A DNA stretch of 64,000 nt from Toxotes chatareus. Taxonomy: Eukaryota; Chordata; Actinopteri; Toxotidae. The DNA is taken from contig CM028898.1 in assembly GCA_016801885.1 (NCBI GenBank), positions 7,212,177-7,276,176 on the forward strand, in the 5' to 3' direction. The stretch's first letter is position 1. Each line of letters opens with the position of its first letter. Below the pieces are notes generated by a model. That model searched no databases and was not told the origin of the DNA. It saw only the letters and a program-made list of their open reading frames with translations. The position numbers were made by a program, and so were the translations under genes. This document shows positions 1 through 15,000 of this stretch, piece after piece.

Positions 1-955
1 GTCTCAGGGAGTTATAGGGAGACAATACCACTAGATGGCACTGTGCATTGACTGAGCAGCCTGTGCAGCCAGTCTGCTGCCAGAGAACACCTGCGACTAG
101 CCGATCTGCTGACCGTCTGTTCAATATGGCAGATTATTTGGCTGCTGGGGGAGAATCTCTTATGTACAAAGATGTGCACAGAAACAGTGATGAGCTCAGC
201 TGCTCAGTTTTGTGATGAAATTCAACTCAAGCTGCGGCAAGTAACAACGGTGACTGTCAACCTTAAAGCCAGACTGCTAACAATGAAATATTCTCCTCAA
301 TGTGTGAAATGGATCAACAATTTTCCGACCTCACCATCCAAAAGTATTGTGTTCAAATGTTTTATTCAAACTATACTCGCAGTTGGTATAATATGTGGAA
401 CACGTGCTAGCAGACAGATGTGTCCTTCCCAGCTCCAAGGGCAGTACAGTTGGGCTGTCATCTTCCTCTCCTCCACAAGTGAAGGGCATGCGGCTGGCTG
501 TGACTCACCACCTGTTTTGTTGCTGCTGAGGACACTGTACGGAGCAGATAAATCTAAAGGAACAGAGCCTCTATTCACTCTGCATCTCATAAGAGATGAT
601 TATTGATCAGACTTGTACTTATGGGGGTCTTATCACCGCTCCTCAATCAACACTCTTTCTCAGGGAGGGCTGTTTGTGAATGTCAAACCCTGCAGCTTAA
701 TAACCAGCAGATTGGATCAGGCCGCCTGAGTCACGCCGATGCTCATTACCAGTTCTCCAGTGCTCACTGACAGAATAACAGACTGGAGAGGTGAGAGCAG
801 GATGAGTGGCCGGCGCCAGATGAAATGCTTGTATGATATGGAGAGGAACAGATGTTGTCTTTGTTGCTGGTATGTTTGTGCAGTGAGGAGCCTGTGTCGA
901 ATCTGCATAATGAGGAGTGCTTCTCTGCTCTGTTGTGTGGCGCTGCGAGGTGTAC
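1..955 (-). other. mpp2 intron (left edge)
   Basis: No coding exon was recognised. The downstream hook and GUK exons expected for MPP2 are not here, so this is intron continuing beyond the left edge. Confidence 0.7.
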
Positions 956-1058
956 CTGTGGTAGCGAGCTCCAGATCTCTCTTCACAAACGCTTTCCTTT
1001 TCTCCTCCAGGAGCTGGCTTGGAATTAGACCTGCACTGCCTCCCTCTATGTGACAGGC
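956..1058 (-). CDS. mpp2: mpp2 exon: end of SH3 domain and start of SH3-GUK hook
   Basis: 103-nt exon with acceptor CATAG at 1063-1059 and donor GTACAC below 956. It starts in phase 0 (ACHIEGGSAGLIPSQLLEEK) and ends in phase 1 after LELATT. The GLIPS motif is the last strand of the MAGUK SH3 fold, and the basic KRKAFVKRD stretch begins the hook linking SH3 to GUK. This is the most C-terminal mpp2 exon in the window. Confidence 0.92.
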
Positions 1059-4000
1059 CTATGAGGGAAACACACATGCACACACACACACACACACATA
1101 CATACACAAAACAATGTGTGATCAAGTTAACAAGCCAGTGAATAAAAATAGAAATGTCCAAACTACCTTATTAACACAATCCCGTTGACTCCCTGTGTGT
1201 CTGGAAAGGCTGGGGGCTATACTGACCTGCCACCAGTTGAGGTCCTCCTGGTTAAAGATCTGCAGAATATCTCCACTGCTGAAGCTTAGTCCTGCCTCCT
1301 TACAGGGAATCAGGTTGTCATGAGATGGGTCGTAGTCAAAGTGACACTTTACAAAGGCCTAAAAGGATCAAGACATTGAAAAGAGGAAACGTGTCAGCTA
1401 AATGAGCGAGTTAGACTAAATAAATACACATTTAATTGGAAAAACTGGCTTTGTAACATGCTTCTGCTGTGATGTATGAGGCCCGTGGTAGATGGATTGG
1501 GTGAGTAAGTGTCCATCACTATGAAACAAGCCTTGCCCACTTAAAGCCTACTCCATCTCTCAGCTCACTTTCCCGACATGTCACGGCTACAGGATTCAGC
1601 TCATAAACCAAGCCCTGCATCCCAACCCCCACTGACAGGACAAGGAGCCTAAGAGACAGACAACAGAGGGAGAGAGACAGAGAGATAGACAGAGGAAGAG
1701 ACACAGAAATAAAGAGAGAAAGAGAGAGTGCCAAAATCTGTAGCCATGGCAACCATCCCCTCCCCCCTGCACTTGACGCCTTTTCTCGTACTGAACTGAT
1801 GCATGGACATAAAAAAAAAGCCTGTCAGCCTTTACTGTACTCTGTGTGTGTCTGTGTCTCATTCCCCTGTAAGGACACGACGGACAGACAGACGGACACA
1901 GACACACAATCACAGCCTCCATCAGCCAAAGGGAGCTGTCAGTTGAGTTTAGTCACCATGCAAAGCTCCAGGCGTGAAACACAGACAGCTGGATTACATT
2001 CAGAGAGAACTTCTGGGAACGTCTCTAATCATCGTAACTCTTCGCACAGTACAGCATCTACCCACACACACTCCTAACTTTGTGAGCATCGCCAAATCAC
2101 TCTTTAATATCTCTGACAGACAGCCTCTATTAAGTGTTCAAGTAGGCACTTTGGTATCTGGAGCTGATATTACCAAAAAAAAGAGAAAAGGAAAACCAAG
2201 CACTTGTACCCTCTGGTTTCATAAAGCAAAAGTCTTACGACAATTTACTGTAGAAATGTCTTTTTACAGAAAGTCTGCACCTTGATTTGTATCATGAAGC
2301 CAGAGGAGACTCTTTTCAGTGAATAACCCAAAGAAATGAGAGGGTATTAAGTTTTCTTACATGAAAGCAATTTCTGTAAGATTGGCTGCTGCCCTCAGTT
2401 TCCGCAGGTCTAACCAAAGTAAAGGAAAGGAAAAAAAAAAGCAACTGGAAATGCGAGTTGTACATCAGCCACATTACGCAATCATCCCAGCTCCAGTTTT
2501 GATATTCTGCATGCTTTCATTTATTTTCATTTCAAAGATCACAGTGTTCCTCTACAGGCTGAATGAATTCTCTCAACTCTTTGGCTAATTTAAAGACAAA
2601 AAAAAAAACATATCTACAGCAGTGCTGGTGGCTCTGTGAGGTTATACATAGGCACAGTGATGCTTTGAGCTAAATGTTAATGCTAGAATTTTTATGACAA
2701 TCTGTCCAATAGCTGTTGAGACATTTCAATCAAAGCCACAAATGTCAACCTTGCTGGCGCTGGAGGAAAAGTCAGGGGATCGCCAGTGTCAGTAGGACAC
2801 ATCCTCTGGGCACCGTGGATGTCTGTTCCACATTTCATGGTACTCCAACCTACAGGGGCTGAGAGGTTTCTGTACAGACAAAGTGGGGGACTGCTAGTGT
2901 GGTTACACATGAATTCTGATCCAGTGGTTCCTCAAAAAACAGCAAAATCCTAATAATCCTGGCACACACAAAGCCTCTACGTCATTTCTTGTAGATTGTG
3001 TTCTAGTATATTTTAGTCTGGTGTAAGGAATGAATTTTGCACGGCTTCTTCAGGTTCGACTGTTCTTCTTCTCTTTGGCTGAGACCGATCAGTCACAGAG
3101 CCTTGTGTCTAACACTTCTCCAGCTGGATATACTGCACCCTCCGATGTGCTCCATCCTCCCATCCTGTTGGCATTGCATCACCAGGCGAGATAACCCTTC
3201 TATTTCCCCTCACTGTAAACTGGGTCACATTTTCAGTGTGACTAGCCTCCTCTGGCTCTTAGAAACCTAGTGTTCATTAGCTAGCATAAACCTACAGTGT
3301 GACAGCCAGAACACCAAGTACTTTTCCCCCATGTTTCTTTCAGCTGTTAAAAAAAACAAAACAAAACAAAGAGTAATTTCCTACAAATATTTGATAATGC
3401 AACAAGTGTCGTGAAATTGTAAACAAAAAGAATGGACAATGTCTCCAGTGTCATGAGCTGTCTATGGGAGCACTCCTTTTCTCTTGTTCACGGAGGCTTC
3501 AGTTTTTTTGATCCATTATGCATAGGCAGAAAATTACTCTGCATTTGGATGAGTGACAAAACTGGAATGCAGGTATCATGGCCAGTGTCATCTACAAAGT
3601 CCTGCTGTAGAGATAGATATATGATTCTTGGCACAGCAGGCAAGGTTACAGACTGCAGGGGAGATGTCAGTGAGTGGTACTTATTGACTGATGAAAATGG
3701 CTATATCCTTTTAAGCTAATCATAACCTTTTGTACAAAATTCATTTTAGGATGGGTGTGCTGTTTGATAGAGTGTGAGATTCAATGGGGAAAATCACTAA
3801 AATATTTCAAACATAAGGGGCTGCACACCAAGGGAATGAGAGATATGTATCCATTGTTATGAATAGATTTTACACATTCAAGTCTCTTGGGGTCTTCAAC
3901 TCAAAGGAGGGTAGGATGAAGTGTGAGATAGGTATGACATTGGTGGTAGTGTTTGCAATACATATAATGAATGAACATGAAAATTTGCTTAAATAAAGTG

Positions 4001-7000
4001 CAAGAGTCATGATTGGTGGCTCATCACTTTAGAACTGTATTTTCTTACAGTGTTTTATTATTTCCCGTTTTTTTTTTGTAAAGCACTTTGTATTGTGCCT
4101 TGAAAAGTGCTATATAAATAAAGTAATTCATCTTATTATTATTGTAAGCTGATATGAGTTTAACAGTCTGTGCAGCTGTGCAGATATTAAGCACAGTATA
4201 TTGGACTGATTTGTGTGTATTCGCCTGGCTGACCTGTCTTGGTGTGTGTGGCTCCTGGTAGCTGGGCAGGATCTTCAGCACCACACTGCCGCTGGCCTCC
4301 TTCAGCATCTCCTGGAGCACCTTGGGGTCGTTGCCCACCTCCTTGCCGTTCACCTCCTTGATGATGTCACCCACGTGGAGAAGACCTTGCTGGTCGATCA
4401 TGCCGCCGTGGAGGATTCTGGCAATCACCAGCTCGCCACTCTCTACTCGAAACGTCACTCCCTATACACACAGACACAATTGAAATATAATAATCATTTA
4501 TTAAATGAACTAACTAGACCTGATCAACTGAAATTTGAACTACCAAGAACAATAGTCTAACTTTAATTAACAGATGAGCAAAAACTTTAAAAGAAAGGTG
4601 GGAGTGAGGTTCAGTGTTGTGAACAAGCAGCCCAGCAACTGTCATGGCTGAGTGGTGAAGCTCATCCACACATGTCTTAAGCTAATTACTGTAATGGCCA
4701 CTAGGGGCTGACTGCAAAGATATCCAACTGTTCTATTAAGAATATATTTAGGCTTAAATAAAGATACACTTCAGGGTGCATTTGCTTGTTTGACAGGCAT
4801 CCAAGGCTGTTACAATCGGTCGGTGTTGCTGCTCCTTATTTGTCGCATTTAGACTCCACTTACATGGAGTAATGACACTTGAGAAGCCTGAGAACGACTC
4901 CACAAATATGTGGCAGAGTTTGAGGGTAGAAAAAGTGGGACAACAGAGGACCTGGAAAAGTTAGTATTACACTTTACAACACAATTACTGTGGATAAGTC
5001 ACCCCTATTTTGTGCTACAAAGCAGTATAAATCTGACTTATTCCTCTTTTGAACAATGCAACTAAATGATCTAATTACACTGAGTGCATGTGCTTCTTCC
5101 AAGGCACAAATCATACCATTTATTGCGGAGTTTAAGATTTACAGGAGGTCTGTCCTACTCGAATGATACAATGTGCACAATGTGCGATGTTTCTTAACTG
5201 AGCAGACTCACCAGGTGCTCACCAGACACCTTACGGATCCCCACCATCCTGACTGCATCCGGGGGCACAGGCTGGTTGTTGAGAGCTGCGTCCATGAAGG
5301 AACAGGGGCTGGGAGGAGGAGTCTCATAGTTTTTGGAGGCCACAGAATCATGGGTCTCCAGGAGGGACTGTGAGCAGAACCACAGGTGACAAAAGCACAG
5401 ACGAATAAGATGATCTTGCTCTGGTCTGCGCATAGCTATTGTCAGACGGTGCATGGACTGAAATACACAAACTACTGTAGCTCCAATTAAATCTATGCTA
5501 GCGCAGCATGAATCATTAAGCATAAACATATAAAAATAATCAGAGGTTTAGCTTGAATGCCTGTTCATTAAGGTTACGGTTTGCTACGAGGTAAGCCCTG
5601 TTCTCCAAACCTGGAAGTGGGGTTCTTTCAGGATGCGGACCAGCTCGTCGGCTGCCTGGCTCCTCTGTGTGAGCGGGCTCAGCTCCTTGAGAATGTCCTG
5701 CACTAGCTCCACATTGTTCTCCCTCACGGCCTCGAGCTTGGGTTCCTCGAATCGCTCATGAGCCTGGGATTTCATGAATAAAAAATACATTTCGCTTAGG
5801 GTTACATCTCCCATCATAAATGCCAGGATTAACTGATTACCTGATAACCTGTCTTTATAAATTCCATTGTCTTATAAAGAAAATTTTACAAGACAAAGAA
5901 TTCTTTTAGTTCCACAGGTGAACCTTCTCAGTGAGCAGTCAATGCAGAGTTATACTGATATGTTTTCCAACTTCTGCAGGTCTAGTTGTTTTGATTCACT
6001 AACACAGTAAAGGGCAGAGTAACAAACAACAAAAACAGCTGCATGAACACACAGCGTGCACTCATAAATCCTGACTGAAAGATACAAGAACCAAGAACAC
6101 TAAGCACAAACTTGAGTCAAATCTTTTGCTGCGTAGGTTTGTTGGTGTGTGCTGTGAAGCATAAATATTTCAAGGAACATTCATTTTTCACTTTCTCCTC
6201 CACTGCAGGGAAGGACAGAGGAGTCTCTGCTTATTGGACACGGCGTCCCACACCTCCAGTCCAGGGTCACAAATACAAATTGAATGACTTAAGTCTTACA
6301 TGTTTGATTTTGACTCATTTTGGATCCTGAACCTGGATTGTTGTTTCTGATATTTCACCTCTATTTCTGTGGCAAATATACTATTTTGCCAAAAAAAAAA
6401 AAACCTTGAGATTTCCATAAAGCACACCACTACACTGTATAAACCTGTCAAAGCCCACAGAACTTAAATACATATCAACAGTTTTTCCAAACCACATGCA
6501 AATGAAATCATTTACAGTAGCACCATTTGCAACTGCACACTGAGTGATCTTGTATTGTGTTGTGTTTCACATCCGATCCCACGGAGGATTTGTCTGATGG
6601 GACTGACTACTACTCTGGCAGCCACAATGTTTGTTTGTGGAGGAAGAGAGGAAGAATCCCTGCCAAGAGACAGGACATGGTGCACGTATACACACACACA
6701 CACACATACATATATACACACAAGGATATTCACAAATGCCTGCACGTACACTCTTCCACACACAAATCCTCATATGTACTTTAGTACATGCATACTGCAC
6801 ACACAGTCCACACACCCGCACAAAGTTATTTGCACATGGCTTGAACACACACACACACACACACAGAGGGAGCTCTTCAGCCGTGTTCAGTGATACGGTA
6901 GGAGGACTTCGCTCATTTGGCGTTTTGGCAGAATTCTTTGTAACCTGACAGAGCGAGCTGTCAGTGTCTGGCCCTTGGGCAAACCTGCCAGCATGGACAC

Positions 7001-10000
7001 TGCTATATGATTACACTGCTTTGAGGGCCATGGACATGACCTATAAATTTTCTGAGGCATGTGTCTGTGTTTTTTCACACCACCTTAAATTTGTTCATTA
7101 TATGTAAAGAGATAAAATGACAATGCAAAAATAAGATGAGCGTGTTTTGCACAGTCCTATCATGCATTAGACAGTGTATCTGCAAGCAGTTTCAGGTTGT
7201 TGATATGCAGTCTATCACTGATACCAATTATTCAACAATTGTTCTGCCAAGCACTGACATTTTCAGGTTTTCAAAATTCCTTATCCTTTGTAATTACAAG
7301 ACAGAACTAATCTTCCTCCTCTCCACCTAGACATTTCAACTTTAAAGGGTAATGAGCACTGCTGTTCTCAAGGCAAAAAGAGGATGACAAAGCTGTTTTA
7401 CACTTGTATTCTGCATCTGTATTAGATATTTCTGATGGATTTTTCTGGTTTAGGAAGCTAATCTTCTCTTCCCCATTGTGAAAATATAACATAATGTGAC
7501 TACAAAGTGATTACAAGCCACCAAAGCTCAGCAGCTTTTATTTGATCAATGTAACTCCCACTGGTCATCAAAAGAGGCAGATAAAGTTTACAGAATATTT
7601 AAAGTGAGACTATGTAACTTTTGAAATAAGTACAGGTGATGCTACTGCCGTTCCCGCCAGTAGCATCACCTGACCTCCTCCTCCCCACTCACCTGTTCAC
7701 CATTCCCTTATTAGCTCCCTGGCATATAAACCGGTCTGTTTCCTTTTGCTCTCTGCCAGATTGTGTTTGTGCCATGAGCCTTAACTTTCCAGCTCGCTGT
7801 TCTTTGCCTGCCTGTTTTGATCCTGATTGTTTTTTTGACCTTGTATGTGAGTTTTTTGTTTTGTTTTTTTGTTTTGCCTCAACCCAACCCTTTGTTTGTC
7901 TGCTTGGATTTTTTTTTTCTAAGTAAAGACTCTTTACTTCTACATTCGCCTCCTCAGTCATGCTCTCGGCTCCCTTTTCTGAGAACCATGACATACAAAC
8001 CAACATACAAATAAGATGTACTACAGAATGTGAACACAAGCTTTTATGCATGATTTCTGTTTCCACTCTTTCAGCTAAATGTCAATAGCTGGCAGGAAAT
8101 GGGATAATAATTGTCAGGATTTGACCCCTCGGCACATAATGTTTTGCACAAGCTGTTTTGTATAACACCAGAATTTACTGTTTTGGGAAGCCAAAAGGCA
8201 TTATTTTACAAAGACCCTGGAGTCTCATTTACAGTTTGAACAGGGAAATGTGACAGAAGCTAGGGTCAAAAGCACAGGGTACGGAACTAAAAGCAAGTGT
8301 CAGGTCATTCAGTCGTCCTAAAAGCCTCAACAGTTCTGACTGCTCAGTTAGATTCAGAGCCAGCCATTCGGTCTGTACCACAGTCACAACTGATAATAAC
8401 TGAGCACTGTGGAAGCTCAGTTATCAGTGTCTACTCATTGTGAGCCTAATCATCATTCAGATTCATTAAAGAATTGTGGGTTGTGCTGATTGCATCATTC
8501 TGCAGTGAATGTGGTGCAATCAGCACAATTCACTGAAGTCACTACGCCATACATGCACATGCCCGGACCCTTACTCTGCCCCTCTGTTAGCGTGTCCTTT
8601 CTCCTCACTCAGCACATTAAATTATAGCTTGTTAAGTGTTTATAGACCAGCGAGGGGTCAAGAGTAACTACTGTCTTTGAAATCCTTTTCACATTCTTCG
8701 GGGAAGCATCTGAAGTCAAGGCTTGGATCAGCACATTAATCTTTTATGTGAACACTCATCAATACAAAGTCCCTCAGACACAGGGTACAAATACTGGTGT
8801 GATGCTTCTTTGCACACTAGAACGCACTCATACATATGCAGCTTTCTTCAGAGGAAAAAAAAAATCCATCAGTCCTGTGTGAAAAAGAAACCAAAAAACA
8901 AAGAAAGAGAAATCAGGATGGAAAGGAGCAGAAGAGGTGACGTTTTCAGCAATATGGGAGGCTTTTGATGTAGTGCTCCCCGCTGTTCCCCGTGGATAGT
9001 CCATCTCCAAATTTCCTGAACAGAACTGCCTCTGTATTACTGAACGATCCTGTGAAGCGTTTTACCTCCGGCTCTGTCTGGGTCTCAGTAGTAGCCTGCA
9101 GACCAACGCATCTCCCCGGACAGAGGAACCTCATGGCCACGAGGAGCTTCTGCCTCAGTGCAACTCAGCTAACACTGACTGTGCAATGTTGAAAAGATAA
9201 ATGTGGTTATCCATATTAATGACTGTTGTTGGCATAAAGATAAAAGAAAAGAACGACTTTCAGTATATGGCGTGAAGTGCAACTACATTGTTTTTCCTTG
9301 CATACTATTGCAGTGCACAGCAGTGTACTTTTTCCTCCTCTTCCTGTTGCTTTTGAACAAGTCCGCATTTTTTAAAAGGCATGTGAAACTGTGCTCTCGG
9401 CAAGACGTGACGGAGGAAGAATTCGACAGGAGGGAAAGCACATGAGACGCAGTGGGATGAAACTCTTAAAAAGACTCTCTGCCACTGCTAAGCTCTTTCA
9501 CTTCACTTCAAAAAGCTGTACTCTGTTACAGCGACATCACTCTCCTCCGTGTGAATATGGAGAACTGGTTGGGATTGGTTTCATAAAAGGCACTTTACAT
9601 GAAAAGTGAGGAATTTTATTTAAATGTCTATTTAAACCTGCAACATCTGAGCGCTGAGGTTTGAGGTTATTCAGCAGAGCAGTCTGATACACAGATTAGT
9701 CTTGTCTACATCAGAATGGTTGAAAATTTCCAGGGATTTTGAGGTCGAAGTCCAGACACAAGCTTCACAGGGAAGTTGTGGTGAGGCCACAGCAGATTGT
9801 CACTGACTTAAACCAGCTCAATTAAAGAATATTTAATTATTATATAAATTGCTGGTTTCACATATTTATGGTTTAAGCTTTTGGGGCCACTCAAAACAAC
9901 AAAAAAATGATGTCCTTGGAATAACTTCACTCATTTGCTTCCACCCAGGACTCACTTTAATCCAAAGTCTGGGCAACTGTCCAGGAGAATTCTGGACAAA

Positions 10001-11922
10001 TGCAACACGGATTTGGAAAATTAATCTTTTTCCTCCTTTTCCAGATATACAGGCGATGGACAACAAAGAACAATACATGTACAGTGTCAGCTACATCTTG
10101 GTGGTATGGCAAGCCTTGTAATCCTTGTTGAGTGCTGTAATACATGCTGTAATGGTGTGGATTTGAGTATTACTGTGCTGAACTACACAGTGCAGCTGGT
10201 TCTGTATATTCTCCTCTGCCATGCTGCTATAAATGCCAGTTTTGTAAAGCTCCATATGGACAGTTATTTTTGGAGATTGTTGCCTCAGAGGTACTGATTA
10301 AAATCTGTGATCACTTTACTCTCCAGCTTGTACGTTTGTGATCTTTAAAGTGACATTTCCCTGAAGAACTTGTCTCCCATCTACATGAGTAACTATATTA
10401 CTACCCTATCTACTGTATCAGTTTGTGTCTTGGAGCAGGACAGCTGTGGTCCTTTTAAATGCCAATAATGAAAATATGTCATAGTGGAAATGTGGATTAA
10501 AACATTCATAAAAACACAAACCATTCCTGCAGCATAATGCACAGAGAGCATGGAGAATATGCAAGTGAGTTGTTTTTAATGAAGAAGTTCAGTTAAGTAT
10601 TCAAACAGGTTTTTGGAATAAATAAATAAATAAGTGTAAAACCTAATGACTGCCATCCATCTCTGTACTCCACACTGATGCACAATAGCTGCTGCTCCAC
10701 CTGCACTTGTCAGCTTGACAACCTCAACCTTGTCAAGGATAACAGCTGGCTGACTGCTATTTCAATCTTTTTCCCTGATTGGGAAAAATGTTGTATTGCC
10801 TTGTTAAAATGACTGACAGGTGGGAAATGCAGTCCAACAACAACAAAGACGTCTTCGTTGCATTCTTCCACTTAATATTCTTATAAGCCAAACACATGGT
10901 AAAAATACATTTCCTTGAATGTTCACCAAGATGCCAGAGGTTTGTATCATCTGGGTTTAAGTTTGCACAGCATAAAAATATTTCCATCCTCATCTACTTC
11001 ATTCACCTTCTCTGAAACTGGGAGAGATGAGGAGATGAGCATCATTTCACTGCTACCATTTTGCCTTCTAAATCTGAACTTCAAAATCAAAACCATCATG
11101 ACATTAATGTCTCTAAAGGCTCTGAAATCAACATTGCCAGGTAAAAACTATGCCAGTGATGGGATGGAGCAGCAGGACAGGAGGGGACGGGAGGGGAGGC
11201 GTCGTCTGCCTCTTCACATTTGGGTTTTCATCTGATTTTTGCTGCCTGTGCAGCACAACACTGAACGAAAGTAAAATACCAGATGCCTCTTTAATTTGCA
11301 TTTTCAACTTATGAGAAAACAATGAAGCAAGACCATTAAAATGGTAATGTGATTGCACTTCATGAATTTAAGCTGTGTTTTTGGGATAATTACTGCAAGC
11401 CGAAATTTAAATTTTAAATGTAATAAGGGCTGTGAATTTCCATTTTGGAGAATCATTTTAATAAAGATTCTCATAATGCATGCAAAACATGTCACTGTTA
11501 AACACATTTTTAATATTTTAATCTTAAGGCATATGTACAAAATGCAAGATTGCACTGCCAATTTAATAATACTTTTAAATTGTAAATTGTGCATGCATGA
11601 ACATATTAATCAGCATCCACATTAATATAAGCAGCCTGTGTTGTTGCAGGCTAATTGCGATTTATTTACATTAAAGTTGAAGTCCTTTCTCACTGACCCA
11701 TCCATCAGTCTGTCCCTCCCTGTCATGTCCACTTAGAAGCTCCGAATGTCCTATATTGCATGACACACACACATATTTCATCATACATTTAACAATGTAC
11801 AGCATAAAGTTGTTCTCACCACTGGACTCTCCATGATGCCTTTGAGGAAGATGAGGTCCAGGTCATTGGCAGTTGTAGAGCTTGTGCTGTCACTCAGTGT
11901 GTCCAGGGCCTGATGCATGGCT

Positions 11923-11954
<32 letters not shown>

Positions 11955-11959
11955 GCACG

Positions 11960-12033
<74 letters not shown>

Positions 12034-15000
12034 CACACAGAAAAAAAGGAGAGAAAGAACAGAGTTTATTTCACTCCACTCTCCTCCCTATCCTACAGTT
12101 ACCCATGGGAAATAGACTGAATAGATCACCTCAAAGGAAGAGAGAGAGGGTGAGGGAGTACATTTACAGAAGTTCACACTACTTGGCTGAATGAGAGGAG
12201 GCTGAAGGAAAAGTGATGGAGAGGGAGGGAAGGAGAGGAGAGAGAGAGAGGGGATGAGAGCTGCCTCACATCTTTTCCCAAGCAATTTCACCTCTGTCAG
12301 TCACCCTCCTCTAAAGTCTGTCAGAAGCGACAGTATCTTTCTCCCAAAACTCCCAACTTCCTCTCTCTCCCCCTCCCACGCACATGTTCATATACACAAA
12401 CACATTCCATCAGAACAACAACAAAACTGCTGAAGCTGCTGAGAGAATAAACATTTTTACCATTTTATATGTGCTTTTGTTGTGTGTGTCAATCGATGTT
12501 GCAGTTTTTTTTTTTCTTCTTTTCCTGGTTCATGGAGCAGCCCACACTCATCCCTCAATGAGATGACCAATCAATCAGCAGCTGCAAGGTGACTTCGACA
12601 GTTCAGTGGAGGTCAGGGAAGGTTGCATCTTCAGGGACTATGACAGGGACTATGACGCATTAAGGTACCAAAACACACTGACATCAGGCTTCTTACAAGC
12701 AGGCATTAATTACAGCAGACTGTCTGAGGAGTGGGCATTTTTATTCACTGGGAACATTTGTCTGTTGTAATTTACTCAACAGACACCCAGGCCTTTGTTT
12801 CCAAAGCTAAAAATACAACACTGGCTTTTACTTTTCACAAAGGAAGCAGACTGGTGGTCCACCACAGTCCCTGCACGGCCCACTTCATAGAGCTTATGCC
12901 CTAATAAGGGCATAACAGAGCATTAAGAGACGATTGGTCCTTCTTAGAGGGCTGCTGGTTAATTTTGTCTTAGAAGACTTTGTCCCAAATGCTTTCTATG
13001 GACTAGTTTTAACCATGTTTTACACATGTAGGACCTTCACTAAAGGAAAATGACAGGATAAAGTATAATCTACATACCCAGTGTGCATAATAAAATAATA
13101 CAGTCTCAATTACAATGTATTAAGTACATTGATTTCTTCTACTGTGTACTACTAAAACTAATAGCTTGTGAAACTATTCTTCTGCACAGTGGTTCCTGGA
13201 GCTAAACGTAACACCAGCACGGCAACAAGCCCACAATAATAATGCTAACATGATGATGTTTAGCAAGTATAATGTTTACCATGTTTACCATCTCAGCTTA
13301 GAATGTTTTTTTTTTAAGGATGAAGGAACATGACAGAAATATGTACCTTCTTTTCCAACTTAACCTCAACACAGAACACATTCTATAAGAGAACCAGAAA
13401 AAGACCAATAACAAGAGCACAAAAAAGACCCACCAAGAAAGGTTTGTAGTTAGATGTAATAAGGGTAATCAAGCATAATAACGGTGTAATGGTATATTAA
13501 CCACTAAGACTTGGAAATGTACCTAAAGATCTCAAGCCGTGCTGGTCTGTAGAGACCACTTCAAAAAGCCTGGGCGCCATCATCTCCAATATAGTCCAGA
13601 AAGGGGTTTAGTTCTATGGCTCAGTTTTCAGTGAGCCACAGAATATCATACAGGGAGAATTCACATTTTTCTTGTGGAAAAAAAAGGGACATGTTACTAT
13701 TTGGTATAATGAATAAGTCTCTCAGAGGATCATGATTCTATTCAGTGGTTTCATTGATGTGAAGCCTGAAGCTGCGCTATTGACAATACACAACAAAATT
13801 ACTTTGTAGACTCGAACACTTTCAACTCCAACCGAAAATGTTCTGTAATCCCTGAACATTTACTGCTACATTCACATTACATTCACTGCTTTTTATCACC
13901 GAGCTGTCTCAAGTTGATATGCTTTAGACTGGGGTGAAAGCACAGGTTAGGAAAGAGAAACTAATAAAAAAAAAAAAAAAAAATGTGTGTCCATTGATGC
14001 TGTGTATTTGAACAATATGGAGTAGGAGTTTCAGTAGTAGCCATTGTTAACATACAACACACAAGGTGTGCAATTCGGTGTGCAGTTCAGGTCTGTCGAG
14101 AACCTGACAAATAACGTTTCTATTGCTCAGCAGAGCGCTGTGGGAGGTTTTTTTTTGTCAAGGTGCTTGAAGAGGAATGATGAGGTAATAGATATTTTGA
14201 GAATGAGTAGAGAACTATTTTTGGTCTACTTCTGTGGTGTTCTGAAAGTATTTCTACACGGACACTTACTGTACACCCATGTACAGACAGTCATAAAGAC
14301 ACTATCGTCCTCTTGGCTTTTACTCAGAAGAAAGATTAAAAGATAGGAAGCTATAAAGGCAAGAAGGCCAGAGGAAGATGACCTCCATGATTACCCAGTC
14401 CATCTGCCCACTCTCTGAATAATTTGATAAGTAAATTAAATAAATAATTACACAAGTCTTCCGCAGCGAAGCCTTGTTTTTCTTCTATTTTCCCTCTAAC
14501 ACCAGCTCTGATCCGTCAGGGGAGTTGCCAGATTTGTGCCTGGCAGGGAATATCAGACCAGCAGGCTCGGCTTACAGGTCCTGCATAATTCTGTTTAATC
14601 ACCACAACTGTATGCCGGTGTTGTTGCCACAGCGGCACTTTTCCCAATGTCAGCTTGTGTCTGCTTCACCATGTGTAGAGTTAGATTTTTTTCTTACTCC
14701 GTTTCTCATTGTTTTCCTTCTTTCCACTGTGGAGTTCTTGTTTGGATTCTTCTCATACTGTCTTCATATGTTTACACATGTCACTAATCATTTGTTCTTT
14801 TTCTCCTTGTACTCCAGCCCCCGTCTGACCTAATAATCCTTATGAAATTGACAGCTACTTCTCCACGGTGTGTCAAGGATGTCGGACAAAAACATCAGGG
14901 GACAGAAATGTGCTTCACTTGCATTTAGATGCTCTGCGATATTGCCATTCTTTGGACGTCACAGAGGGATCAAGAGACGGTGTGAAAGGAACTGGAGTAT

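Larger units (their letters stand above)
1359..4233 (-). other. mpp2 intron with old repeats
   Basis: Intron between the PDZ and SH3 exons. It contains a purine-rich tract at 1660-1730, an interspersed repeat copy near 2615-2900 and a retroposon-like tail at 4075-4143. No coding exon seen. Confidence 0.8.
5764..11819 (-). other. mpp2 intron between the L27 exons
   Basis: Six-kb intron. It contains CA tracts (6689-6720, 6847-6865), hairpins at 7633-7672, 8391-8426 and 8481-8528, and an LTR-like remnant at about 7650-7990. The short exon that should encode a few residues between MESPV and AHERF was not found in it. Confidence 0.75.

Noticed and set aside
172..606. 144-codon plus-strand open frame at the left edge
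   Set aside because: It lies in an mpp2 intron, and its composition and lack of motifs do not support a gene.
11781..12194. Several overlapping open frames on both strands
   Set aside because: They translate the CA/CGCA microsatellite (His-Thr or Cys-Val runs) and have no coding meaning.
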